Assembly (NCBI RefSeq): GCF_000785435.2
Contig: NZ_JTDB02000001.1
Span: 1,454,499 to 1,518,498, forward strand
Direction of reading: 5' to 3'
DNA length: 64,000 bases
Source: Paraburkholderia sacchari
Lineage (GTDB): Bacteria > Pseudomonadota > Gammaproteobacteria > Burkholderiales > Burkholderiaceae
Below, in pieces: positions 44,449 to 52,852 of this stretch. How positions within the stretch are numbered: the stretch's first letter is position 1; every line of letters starts with the position of its first letter. The notes below the pieces were generated by a model that ran no database searches, was not told the origin of the DNA, and saw only the letters and a list, made by a program, of their open reading frames with translations. Position numbers and translations under genes: made by a program.

Positions 44449-46518
44449 TCAGTCGACCGCGCCCGTGCTGAGATCGGTAGCAGGGGCCTCGCCTTGGACA
44501 TCGCTGTCATTGTTCGTCTGACCGCTACCCGTGGACCTGTCAGCGGAAAACGCTGTGCCGGACTCGTCGCCCGTGGCTGGCGCTAACGAAGCATCTGACG
44601 AAGGAGATTCTTGCGCTACATTCTGACCGGTCGACGACGCATAGGATCCCTTATCGTTGTTCACGAAGTATTCGCCCGGTGCGCCGATGTCGCCGGCATC
44701 GCCGTTGCTACCGGCATCGGGCGAGCCGTGGCTGTTACCGAACGATGGCGTAAATTGCCCCGCTGCCGGTGCCGACGCAGAATCTGGCTGAGCAACGTTA
44801 CCCGATGGCACCGCATTCGTTGCATGTGTATTGGCTGCACCATTACCGCCGGCAACCTGCCCCCCTGACGCGCTGGCGTTGCTGGCGTTGCTGGCGTTGC
44901 TGGCGTTGCTGGCGTTGCTGGCGTTGCTGGCGTTGCTGGCGTTGCTGGCGTTGCTGGCGTTGCTGGCGCTACCAGTATCGTTGTAGTTGATGGCCGTCCA
45001 CTTGCCTGTGGTCGGCGAAAAATCCGCGCTGCCCAGTTCTTTTCCGTTCCGGTCTGTCAAATTGGTATGCGTAATGTTGCCATTCGTATCCATCCACACA
45101 TTACCTGTCGACCCATCATTGTGCTGGATGGACCTACTGGGTGGCGTGCTGAAGTCGAGCGAGCCGTGGCTGTTACCGAACGATGGCGTAAATTGCCCCG
45201 CTGCCGGCGCCGACGCAGAATCTGGCTGAGCAACGTTACCCGATGGCACCGCATTCGCTGCATGTGTATTGGCTGCACCATTACCGCCGGCAACCTGCCC
45301 GCCTGACGCACTGGCGTTGCTGGCGTTGCTGGCGTTGCTGGCGTTGCTGGCGTTGCTGGCGTTGCTGGCGTTGCTGGCGTTGCTGGCGTTGCTGGCGTTG
45401 CTGGCGTTGCTGGCGTTGCTGGCGTTGCTGGCGTTGCTGGCGTTGCTGGCGTTGCTGGCGTTGCTGGCGTTGCTGGCGCTACCAGTATCGTTGTAGTTGA
45501 TGGCCGTCCACTTGCCTGTGGTCGGCGAAAAATCCGCGCTGCCCAGTTCTTTTCCGTTCCGGTCTGTCAAATTGGTATGCGTAATGTTGCCATTCGTATC
45601 CATCCACACATTACCTGTTGACCCATCATTGTGCTGGATGGACCTACTGGGTGGCGTGCTGAAGTCGAGCGAGCCGTGGCTGTTACCGAACGATGGCGTA
45701 AATTGCCCCGCTGCCGGTGCCGACGCAGAATCTGGCTGAGCAACGTTACCCGATGGCACCGCATTCGTTGCATGTGTATTGGCTGCACCATTACCGCCGG
45801 CAACCTGCCCCCCTGACGCGCTGGCGTTGCTGGCGTTGCTGGCGTTGCTGGCGTTGCTGGCGTTGCTGGCGTTGCTGGCGCTACCAGTATCGTTGTAGTT
45901 GATGGCCGTCCACTTGCCTGTGGTCGGCGAAAAATCCGCGCTGCCCAGTTCTTTTCCGTTCCGGTCTGTCAAATCAGTATGCGTAATGTTGCCGTTCGTA
46001 TCCATCCACACATTACCTGTCGACCCATCATTGTGCTGGATGGACCTACTGGGTGGCGTGCTGAAGTCGAGCGAGCCGTGGCTGTTACCGAACGATGGCG
46101 TAAATTGCCCCGCTGCCGGCGCCGACGCAGAATCTGGCTGAGCAACGTTACCCGATGGCACCGCATTCGCTGCATGTGTATTGGCCGCACCATTACCGCC
46201 GGCAACCTGCCCGCCTGACGCGCTGGCGTTGCCGCCGCTACCAGTAGCGTTGTAGTTGATGGCCGTCCACTTGCCTGTGGTCGGCGAAAAATCTGCGCTG
46301 CCCAGTTCTTTTCCGTTCCGGTCTGTCAAATTGGTATGCGTAATGTTGCCATTCGGATCCCGCCAGACGCTACTAATCGTACCGTCGTTGTGCCGGATGA
46401 AAGTCATGCTTCCTGGGGAATGTGTGACGCCCGAAGCACGAGGCTTAACTCCACCCTTATCTTGGTTGCTACTGGGAAGATTACCTAAGTTCGTCGAGCG
46501 AATGCTTTGCACTCTCAT
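44449..46518 (-). CDS. large repeat protein with (SNA)n tracts, no cysteine
   Basis: A 689-residue hydrophilic protein rich in Gly, Ser, Asn, Ala and Thr, without Cys or membrane segment and without Sec signal. After MRVQSIRSTNLGNLPSSNQDKGG come four copies of a block: HNDGT..VW.D.NGNITHT.LTDRNGKELGSADFSPTTGKW TAINYN, then a linker, then (SNA)n, then ASGGQVAGGNGAANTH...QFTPSFGNSHGS. The DNA repeats are nearly identical; block pitch is 357, 402 and 510 bp because the SNA tract has 0, 6, 18 and 10 units in N-to-C order. Start at 46518 follows GGAG; an in-frame ATG lies at 46530. Resembles harpin-like or type III-exported proteins in composition only. Function unknown; base composition is lower in GC than the flanks. 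Confidence 0.75.
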   Translation of the reverse strand: MRVQSIRSTNLGNLPSSNQDKGGVKPRASGVTHSPGSMTFIRHNDGTISSVWRDPNGNITHTNLTDRNGKELGSADFSPTTGKWTAINYNATGSGGNASASGGQVAGGNGAANTHAANAVPSGNVAQPDSASAPAAGQFTPSFGNSHGSLDFSTPPSRSIQHNDGSTGNVWMDTNGNITHTDLTDRNGKELGSADFSPTTGKWTAINYNDTGSASNASNASNASNASNASNASASGGQVAGGNGAANTHATNAVPSGNVAQPDSASAPAAGQFTPSFGNSHGSLDFSTPPSRSIQHNDGSTGNVWMDTNGNITHTNLTDRNGKELGSADFSPTTGKWTAINYNDTGSASNASNASNASNASNASNASNASNASNASNASNASNASNASNASNASNASNASNASASGGQVAGGNGAANTHAANAVPSGNVAQPDSASAPAAGQFTPSFGNSHGSLDFSTPPSRSIQHNDGSTGNVWMDTNGNITHTNLTDRNGKELGSADFSPTTGKWTAINYNDTGSASNASNASNASNASNASNASNASNASNASNASASGGQVAGGNGAANTHATNAVPSGNVAQPDSASAPAAGQFTPSFGNSHGSPDAGSNGDAGDIGAPGEYFVNNDKGSYASSTGQNVAQESPSSDASLAPATGDESGTAFSADRSTGSGQTNNDSDVQGEAPATDLSTGAVD
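44878..44967. repeat. GTTGCTGGC x10 minisatellite
   Basis: Ten perfect 9-bp units, translated on the minus strand as Ala-Ser-Asn. Unit length keeps the frame, so slippage changes length only. Confidence 0.95.
45316..45477. repeat. GTTGCTGGC x18 minisatellite
   Basis: Eighteen perfect 9-bp units in the third block of the repeat protein. Confidence 0.95.
45826..45879. repeat. GTTGCTGGC x6 minisatellite
   Basis: Six perfect 9-bp units in the second block of the repeat protein. Confidence 0.95.
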
Positions 46519-46871
46519 GCGATACTCCATCGTGATAGGATTGTCGAATACGCTGCAGCATTACTTTTAGGCTTGCTGAATAAATCACCCTTACCTGTCC
46601 TTCCATGCGAGGACGATCTCAGTCTGCCGGTAAAGAGCGGGGGTGCGGTGATACCCCTGTATTCACATTCACACGCTGGAAAATTCTGCGCGACGGCCCG
46701 CGCCGCCTCCTGCGAAGCAGATCAGAATGTGTCGATCGTATCGGTGCAAGTGTTGAGGAAAGCTTGGCGACGGATTCGAAAATGCTGCCGCTCGTGTCGG
46801 CAAGCGGCCCAGGAAACAAGACGCGTTCTGCGCGGCAAGCCGAGCGTCAATACTTCGTCAGTCGCCCAATA
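46519..46871. other. 353-base gap, no gene seen
   Basis: Upstream of the repeat protein and downstream of the TauE gene. Short frames of both strands have no coding character. The part next to the repeat gene should hold its promoter, but no clear -35/-10 or hrp-type box was recognised. Confidence 0.4.
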
Positions 46872-47666
46872 TCACAGCACGCCCGATTTCAGGATCATCT
46901 GCACCGCCGCCGCCAGCACGCACACGAGCACGACGATCCGGAACAGCATCGGATGCAGCTTGTCGCGCAACGGCCGGATCAAGAACATGCCCGCGATGGA
47001 CGGCAGGCTCGCCGCGGCCGAGATCGCGAGATCGGCGCCGCTGGCGTGCGCGCCTCCGCTAAACGTGGTGACCAGCGTGAGCACCGATACCACGAGAATG
47101 ATCGCGATCTGCTTGGTGAACGCGCGGCCCGTTGTGCCCGTGGCGATCAGGTACATCGCGAGCAGCGGCCCGGGTACCGACGCAATGCTCTCCATGAGCG
47201 CCGCGCCGAACCCCAGCGCGAAGCCCACCGGCTTGACGATCGAAGGCGAGAGCGTGAGCCGCGGTGAAGCGAGCATCAACGCAGCGGCCACGATCAGCGT
47301 GACGCCCGAAGCGGCCAGCGCATGGTGCGGCTCGAGCCGGATCAGCACGGCCACGCCCACGATATTGCCGATCACGGTGCCGAGCAGCGGCGCGGCAATC
47401 TGCTTGACGGTCTTCCACAACTCTCCGCCTTCGAGCGCCTGCGGAATATTGCCGAGGATGATCGGCATCGAGAGCAGCAGCACGGCCTGCTTCACGGGCA
47501 GGTAATGCGTGAGGATTGGCATGGCGACGAGCGGCACACCAATGCCGGTCACGCCCTTCACCATGCCGCCGAGCACGAGCGCAATGGCAATGCCGCAGAG
47601 TTCGAGCACGTCGAGCGCCTGCATGTGTGGAAGCAGGACGCCCCCGGAGAGATGGAAGTCGAGCAT
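46872..47666 (-). CDS. TauE/SafE family permease
   Basis: A 264-residue membrane protein with about 8 helices. LVLGGMVKGVTGIGVPLVAMPIL near residue 35 and the second-half FALGFGAALMESIASVPGPLLAMYLIATG repeat are the paired family motifs. Members export sulfite, sulfoacetate or other small organic anions. Frame may start at the second Met (MQALDVLELC, residue 15). The ion cannot be assigned. Confidence 0.88.
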   Translation of the reverse strand: MLDFHLSGGVLLPHMQALDVLELCGIAIALVLGGMVKGVTGIGVPLVAMPILTHYLPVKQAVLLLSMPIILGNIPQALEGGELWKTVKQIAAPLLGTVIGNIVGVAVLIRLEPHHALAASGVTLIVAAALMLASPRLTLSPSIVKPVGFALGFGAALMESIASVPGPLLAMYLIATGTTGRAFTKQIAIILVVSVLTLVTTFSGGAHASGADLAISAAASLPSIAGMFLIRPLRDKLHPMLFRIVVLVCVLAAAVQMILKSGVL

Positions 47667-47852
47667 TGAAGAGGTAGGGTGCGTGGCGAGGCGCGCGAGG
47701 CGTCCCCGCGCATTCGGCCGGATTTATCTTGAAAAGCGGACTGCATGATAGCGCAGCCGTGCGAGCCGCACTTGGCGCACTAAATTGCATGCCCCCAAAA
47801 ATCGCGTATTGGCCCGTACTGGCCAAACGCGCTCCGTGCCCGCTGCCGCCCC

Positions 47853-48141
47853 TTAGCGAATCTCGGGCTCGCCGCCACCGCTACCACAACTACCAACACC
47901 GCCGCCACACGAGCTGGCCACGCCGTCACGCCGCAGGAAATCGAATTTGCACCCCTTGTCCGCCTGCATCACGTGCATCTGGAACATCGCGCCATAGCCG
48001 CGCGTGAAGCGCGGCGCGGGCGCAACCCATGCCGCTTTGCGGCGCGCCATTTCCTCGTCGGAGATCAGCACGCTGAGGCGGCGCTCGGACGCTCATGCAC
48101 GCGTCCGAAATGCGCAGCATGTCACCAAGGCCTTTTCAGCA
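47853..48141 (-). pseudogene. IlvD/Edd-type dehydratase, C-terminal remnant
   Basis: Minus-strand pieces of a sugar-acid or dihydroxy-acid dehydratase: GLGDMLRISDACMS in one frame, then after an apparent deletion LSVLISDEEMARRKAAWVAPAPRFTRGYGAMFQMHVMQADKGCKFDFLRRDG in another, ending at 47853. The Cys-containing QADKGC..DFL end is typical of the arabonate/galactonate dehydratase branch. All upstream parts, including the Fe-S ligands, are missing. Confidence 0.75.
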
Positions 48142-48189
48142 GCTTGAGCAGAAACGCGGCGCTCGCCTGCTCAATCGCAGCACTCGGCG

Positions 48190-48348
48190 CGCGAGCAACA
48201 CTGCCGAAGGCGAGGTGTGCTTCATTACCGAAGGCCTCGCCTCGGGCGCGCTCAAGCCCGCGATCGACCGCACGTTCGCATTCGATCGCATCACTGCATG
48301 GAATCCGGCGAGCAGGTGGGCAGGATTGCGGTCACGGTTTGGTGGGCT
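48190..48348 (+). pseudogene. quinone oxidoreductase (MDR family), C-terminal remnant
   Basis: Plus-strand frame with ITEGLASGALKPAIDRTFAFDRI, then in a shifted frame HCMESGEQVGRIAVTVW, which together are the last 45 residues of a zinc-type or quinone oxidoreductase. The rest of the gene is absent and the fragment runs tail-to-tail into hpd. Confidence 0.65.
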
Positions 48349-49450
48349 GACTGGCGCGCGAGCGCGCCAGCACGTCGAGATTGCCTTCGCCGAAGCCATG
48401 ATGGCCGCAGCGCTGCACCACTTCAAAGAAAATCTCGCCGGGGCGGCGCTTCACGAAGGTCTGGAAAAACAGGCGTGGCACGCCGTCCGCGCCAATCTCG
48501 CCGTCGATCAGGACATGGCGCTGGCGCAGCGCATCGACATCGACGCCATGGCCCGGCAGCCGCGCATCGATCGAGTCGTAATATGCAGCGGGCGGCTCGA
48601 CGAACTCCACGCCATTGGCCTTCAACGCGTCGATGCACGGCACGATGTCGTCGGTGGCGAGCGCGATGTGCTGAACGCCCTCGCCCGGATGATCGGGCAG
48701 GTAGTCATGCATGAGTTCGGTGCGGCGCGTGCCCTCCTCATACACGGGAATGCGGATCTCGCCATCCGGCGACACCATCACGCGCGAGCCCTGCGCCACA
48801 TGCCAATTCGCGTCGATCTCGTGAATCTCGCGGAAATGCAGCAGATCGCGATAAAAGTCGAGCCATTCGCCGATGCGCCCCGCGCCCACAGTCTGCGTGA
48901 GGTGATCGACGCGCTGGAGGCCCGTACCGCCGTGGTCGAGATCGGCCTGCGCGGTCGCGACGTCGATGGGCCGAAAGTCAATGTCGAAAATCGAAATATC
49001 GCCCACGCCGCCACGCTGACCGCCCCGGCCGCGCCAGCGGTCCACGAAGTAAATGTGCGAGTCGCCAATGCCCTGAATGGCCGGAATCTTGAGCTCGCCG
49101 CTGCCGAGGCGCTCACCTTCGAATGCCCATGCGCCGAGCCGCAACGCGTGCTCGAAGGCGCGCCGCGCGTTCTCCACGCGCACACCGATCGCGCAAATGC
49201 CCATGCCGTACTCCTCGGCGTAACGCGAAGCGAACGAATCGGGTTCGGCGTTGACGAGGAAATTCATCTGGCCCTGCCGATACAGCGTGACGTTCTTGCT
49301 CACATGGCGCGCAATGGCCTTGAACCCCAGTTGCGCGAGTTGCGCCCCAAGCACCGCGGGCTCGGGCGCTGCGAATTCGACGAATTCCAGACCGGCCATA
49401 CCAAGCGGATTGGCCTGATCCTGCGAGGCGGAACGGGGGTTGGACGACAT
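48332..49450 (-). CDS. hpd: 4-hydroxyphenylpyruvate dioxygenase
   Basis: A 372-residue non-haem iron dioxygenase converting 4-hydroxyphenylpyruvate to homogentisate in tyrosine breakdown. Two vicinal-oxygen-chelate domains; iron ligands are His in LQRVDHLTQTV, His in GVQHIALATDD and Glu in GEIFFEVVQRCG. The usual GFGEGN loop near the C terminus is present. Length agrees with bacterial enzymes (350-380). Its terminal segment ends in remnants of an oxidoreductase gene. Confidence 0.95.
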   Translation of the reverse strand: MSSNPRSASQDQANPLGMAGLEFVEFAAPEPAVLGAQLAQLGFKAIARHVSKNVTLYRQGQMNFLVNAEPDSFASRYAEEYGMGICAIGVRVENARRAFEHALRLGAWAFEGERLGSGELKIPAIQGIGDSHIYFVDRWRGRGGQRGGVGDISIFDIDFRPIDVATAQADLDHGGTGLQRVDHLTQTVGAGRIGEWLDFYRDLLHFREIHEIDANWHVAQGSRVMVSPDGEIRIPVYEEGTRRTELMHDYLPDHPGEGVQHIALATDDIVPCIDALKANGVEFVEPPAAYYDSIDARLPGHGVDVDALRQRHVLIDGEIGADGVPRLFFQTFVKRRPGEIFFEVVQRCGHHGFGEGNLDVLARSRASQPTKP

Positions 49451-49731
49451 TCGGAAGACTCCTGAAACGGACGGAAAGAGGCAACGCCGATTTTAACCAG
49501 ATCGTACACTTCACCCAAAGCTGAGAGATGAGCTGAGGGATGCCTGCCCACTCGCCGGCCTTGGTGCTAACCCGCAAAACGTTCGATAATCGCACGCAAC
49601 TGGGCGATTATCGCGCATCATGCGCGCCTGGCGCATTGCCCTGGCGCCTGCGCGGTCCTATGCTCCGTTTCACCGTCGCGGCACCCCAGGCAAGCGGCTT
49701 AAGCATGAGACCAGCGTAAGGAGACACCCTC

Positions 49732-51051
49732 ATGACCCCTACCCTCGACACCACTGGCGCCGCCGAACCGGCCAACGCCGGCCGCTCGCGCAGCCAGGCG
49801 AAGAAGGCTGCGCTCGGCAGCTTCGTCGGCGCCGTCGTCGACTGGTACGACTTTCTGCTTTACGGCATCGTTGCCGCGCTGGTCTTCAATGCGGAATTCT
49901 TCCCGAACATCGGCCGCAACATGGGCACGCTCGCGGCTTTCGCGACCTTCGGCGTGGGCTTTCTATTCCGGCCGCTCGGCGGCGTGGTGTTCGGCCACTA
50001 CGGCGACCGGCTCGGGCGCAAGCGCATGCTCGTCCTCACCGTCATGATGATGGGCCTCTCCACGGTCGCCATCGGCTTTTTGCCCACCTTCGCCTCGATC
50101 GGCTGGTGGGCGCCCGTGCTGCTCGTGCTGTTTCGCGCGATTCAAGGGTTCGCCGTGGGCGGCGAATGGGGCGGCGCGGCGCTCATGGCCGTGGAAAGCG
50201 CACCCGCGGGCAAAAAGGCGTTTTATAGCAGCGGCGTGCAAGTGGGCTACGGCGTGGGCCTCGTGCTCGCGACCGGCATTGTCACGCTGCTGAGCCACGT
50301 GCTCGGCGACGCCGCGTTCCGCTCGTGGGGCTGGCGCCTGCCCTTCATCTTCAGTGTGGCGCTGGTCCTCGTGGGCCTGTGGGTGCGCTCGAGCATGGAC
50401 GAGTCGCACGAGTTCGTCGAGAAGGTCGAGCACGGCCATCGGAAACTGAAGATGCCAGTGCTCGAAGCGCTGACGCGTCATCCGAAAGCGTTTCTTTATA
50501 TCGTCGCGCTGCGCCTTGCAGAACTCTTCACGATGTATATCGTGACCGCCTTCGCGCTCAGCTATTCGACCGCCAACCTCGGTCTTTCGCGCGACCTGTT
50601 TCTCGGCATCGGCCTCTTCGTCGGCGCGCTCTCGTGCGTGACCATTCCCTGCTTCGCGTGGCTCGCCGACCGCATCGGCCTGCGCCGCATCTATCTGATT
50701 GGCGCGGTGATCGGCCTTGCGAGCGCCGTGCCGTTCTTCCTCGCGCTCGAAGCACGCTCGACGGTGTGGATCGTGATCTTCTCGGTGGCGCTCGCCAATC
50801 TCGCTCACGACATGGTGGTAAGCGTGCAGCAGCCGCTCTTCACCGAATTGTTCGGCGCCGAGTACCGCTATAGCGGCGCGGGCGTCGGCTATCAATTCGC
50901 GAGCGTGGTGGGCGGCGGCTTCACGCCGTTCATCGCCGTGGCGCTGGTGAATTTCGGCGGCGGCACGTGGCATCTGGTGGCCGCATACCTGGCCATCGGC
51001 TGCCTGATCTCGCTGATCGTGGCCGCGCGCATGAAACCCGCGAAGGCATAA
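49732..51051 (+). CDS. MHS family MFS transporter
   Basis: A 439-residue proton symporter of the metabolite:H+ symporter group with 12 helices. FVGAVVDWYDFLLYGIVAALVFNAEFFP, RPLGGVVFGHYGDRLGRKRML (motif between helices 2 and 3) and RAIQGFAVGGEWGGAALMAVE are diagnostic. Substrates are usually dicarboxylates, aromatic acids or osmolytes; the IclR regulator downstream and hpd upstream suggest an aromatic acid (inference). AAGGAG precedes the ATG. Confidence 0.92.
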   Translation: MTPTLDTTGAAEPANAGRSRSQAKKAALGSFVGAVVDWYDFLLYGIVAALVFNAEFFPNIGRNMGTLAAFATFGVGFLFRPLGGVVFGHYGDRLGRKRMLVLTVMMMGLSTVAIGFLPTFASIGWWAPVLLVLFRAIQGFAVGGEWGGAALMAVESAPAGKKAFYSSGVQVGYGVGLVLATGIVTLLSHVLGDAAFRSWGWRLPFIFSVALVLVGLWVRSSMDESHEFVEKVEHGHRKLKMPVLEALTRHPKAFLYIVALRLAELFTMYIVTAFALSYSTANLGLSRDLFLGIGLFVGALSCVTIPCFAWLADRIGLRRIYLIGAVIGLASAVPFFLALEARSTVWIVIFSVALANLAHDMVVSVQQPLFTELFGAEYRYSGAGVGYQFASVVGGGFTPFIAVALVNFGGGTWHLVAAYLAIGCLISLIVAARMKPAKA

Positions 51052-51084
51052 GCCGCGACGCTCTCATTCCATCGCTGGTTATCG

Positions 51085-51108
51085 AGGCCGGGCACACGCC
51101 CGGCCTTT
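51085..51108 (+). terminator. weak terminator after the MHS gene
   Basis: AGGCCGGG/CCCGGCCT stem, six-base loop, three T. Confidence 0.5.
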
Positions 51109-51121
51109 GCGCTATCCGATC

Positions 51122-51892
51122 ATGAAAACCACGTCCCTTGCCAAACGCGACTGGATCGCCGGACTCGAAAAAGGCCTCGCCATTCTCGAAGCCTTCGACA
51201 ATCAGCACGCGCGCATGACCGCGACGCAAGCCGCCGAACGCACCGGGCTCTCGCGCACCGCTGCGCGACGCTATTTGCTGACGCTCGAATCGCTGGGCTA
51301 TGTCCATACCGACGGGCGGCTCTTCGGGCTCACCCCGCGCGTGCTGCGCGTGGGCTGGTCGTATTTCGATTCGGCACGTTTGCCTCGCAGTGTGCAGCCT
51401 TATCTGCAGCAATTGAGCGCGACCCTCAACGAATCGGCCTATGTGAGCGTGCTCGACGACTGGGATCTTGTGGTGATCGCACGCAACGGCGTCTCGCGCG
51501 TGATGACCACGGGCTTCGTGCTCGGCGCGCGCGTGCCCGCGCCGCTAATCTCGCCCGGTGTGGTGCTGCTTGCTCACCTGGAGGATCAGCAGGCGGTATC
51601 GGCCTGGCTCGATACGGTCGAACTCGCGCCGTTCACGCCGCATACGATCACGAGCGCCGCACGCTTGCGCGAAAAGATCGTGCGAGCACGCGCTGATGGC
51701 TATGCGCTCATTGAGCAGCAGTTGCAAGTGGGCGTGCGCGGGGTGGCCGTGCCGTTGCGCAACCGCAGCGGCGAGGTGGTGGCCGCGCTCAGCACTAATA
51801 TGTCGATGGGACATGAAAGCGCCGAGGCGGCGGTGAAGCGCGTGCTCCCGCATTTGCAGGAGACGGCGCTGGCGATGTTGAATGTGTTGTGA
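51122..51892 (+). CDS. IclR family regulator (PcaR/PobR-like)
   Basis: A 256-residue regulator. N-terminal winged helix (LEKGLAILEAFDNQHARMTATQAAERTGLSRTAARRYLLTLESLGYV) and the IclR ligand domain (LNESAYVSVLDDWDLVVIARN, GYALIEQQLQVGVRGVAVPLRNRSG). The subgroup controls protocatechuate, beta-ketoadipate and hydroxybenzoate genes. It lies 70 bases behind the MHS transporter on the same strand and may control it. Start MKTTSLAK at 51122. Confidence 0.9.
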   Translation: MKTTSLAKRDWIAGLEKGLAILEAFDNQHARMTATQAAERTGLSRTAARRYLLTLESLGYVHTDGRLFGLTPRVLRVGWSYFDSARLPRSVQPYLQQLSATLNESAYVSVLDDWDLVVIARNGVSRVMTTGFVLGARVPAPLISPGVVLLAHLEDQQAVSAWLDTVELAPFTPHTITSAARLREKIVRARADGYALIEQQLQVGVRGVAVPLRNRSGEVVAALSTNMSMGHESAEAAVKRVLPHLQETALAMLNVL

Positions 51893-51920
51893 GCCGTGCA
51901 GACCGGCAGTGCTTGGTGCC

Positions 51921-52196
51921 TCACTCTTTCGCGGTCTGCCCGCCATCGTCGCCGGCTATCCGCAATTGATTCGCCACGAGTTCGAGTTTGAGCGGCTTTT
52001 TCGGATCGAGCTTCTTCTTCCCGATCACGCGTTTCCATGCGCCATCCGTACCCGGCGCGCGATACAGCGCAATTGCGGCCACATACTGCGTGTTCTTCTG
52101 CATAGGCTCGGTAAAGCTCGCCGACGCGCCCGGGTTCAGCACCGCCGCCATACTCGAATTGAGATCCCGCGCCAACACGGTCCTGTCGTTCCCTCC
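51921..52196 (-). pseudogene. tssJ: tssJ, C-terminal fragment
   Basis: The last 90 residues of the T6SS outer-membrane lipoprotein TssJ: NDRTVLARDLNSSMAAVLNPGASASFTEPMQKNTQYVAAIALYRAPG then WKRVIGKKKLDPKKPLKLELVANQLRI. The signal peptide, lipobox and first half are missing; upstream the frame becomes antisense to tssL. It lies head-to-head with the truncated tssL, which is not the normal order, so a deletion or inversion joined them. Confidence 0.72.
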
Positions 52197-52852
52197 AGTG
52201 ACGGCATACGCGATCTGCTGCGTGACACGGCGCTGTATGTGACTTCGCTTGCGCCCGGGGGCGAGCCGCAGTCCATCGGCGCGATGCAGAATGAGTGCCG
52301 CGAACTCGTGCGCAATTTCGCCGAGGCGCTGCACCGTCGCGGCTATCCCGACGACGTCTGCAAAGACGCCGAAATGGCCCAGTGCGGCCTGCTCGACGAA
52401 ATCGCCCTGCGCTACTTCAAGGATGAAACACGCTCCGCCTGGGAACTTCATCCGCTTCAAGTGGAACGCTTCGGCATTCACGACGCCGGCGAACGCGTAT
52501 TCGACCGACTCGAGCAGCGCCTGCGCGAGCCCATGCCCCAGGTCGATCTCCTCGAGTGCTATTCGGCAGTGCTCGCATGGGCTTTGTCGGCTGTCACGCG
52601 CGCGAGGGTAACGCGAAGCTCGACGCGCTCGTGAGCGCACTGCACGCGAAAATCGCCAAACTGCGCCCGGCCACCGCCCAGCCGTTTACCGCCGATTACC
52701 GCGCGCGCCTAGCTTCCGACTGGCTGCACCGACTTTCGCCATGGGCAACTGCGGGACTTTTCGCCATCGTGGCCATACTTGTCTGGCTCGCGTGGCACGG
52801 TGCGCTCGATATGCAGCTCACCCAGCTGCTTTCCGGGCAGCCCCGGTCGTGA
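52194..52852 (+). pseudogene. tssL: tssL (DotU/IcmH), truncated and frameshifted
   Basis: The inner-membrane T6SS protein TssL. GIRDLLRDTALYVTSLAPGGEPQSIGAMQNECRELVRNFAEAL starts right at the tssJ junction without a start codon. LDEIALRYFKD and LLECYSAVL follow, then one base is missing near 52576 and the frame continues as MGFVGCHAREGN to the single membrane helix (WATAGLFAIVAILVWLAWHG) and stop at 52852. The end overlaps the next gene (GTGA). A sequencing error could explain the shift but not the lost start. Confidence 0.75.

Noticed and set aside
45269..45496. Plus-strand Ala-Leu repeat frame
   Set aside because: It is the complementary reading of the GTTGCTGGC array, in competition with the long minus-strand frame that includes non-repetitive coding ends.
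44878..45879. Possible CRISPR array
   Set aside because: The 9-bp units are contiguous, have no spacers and lie in frame in a protein gene; there are no cas genes.
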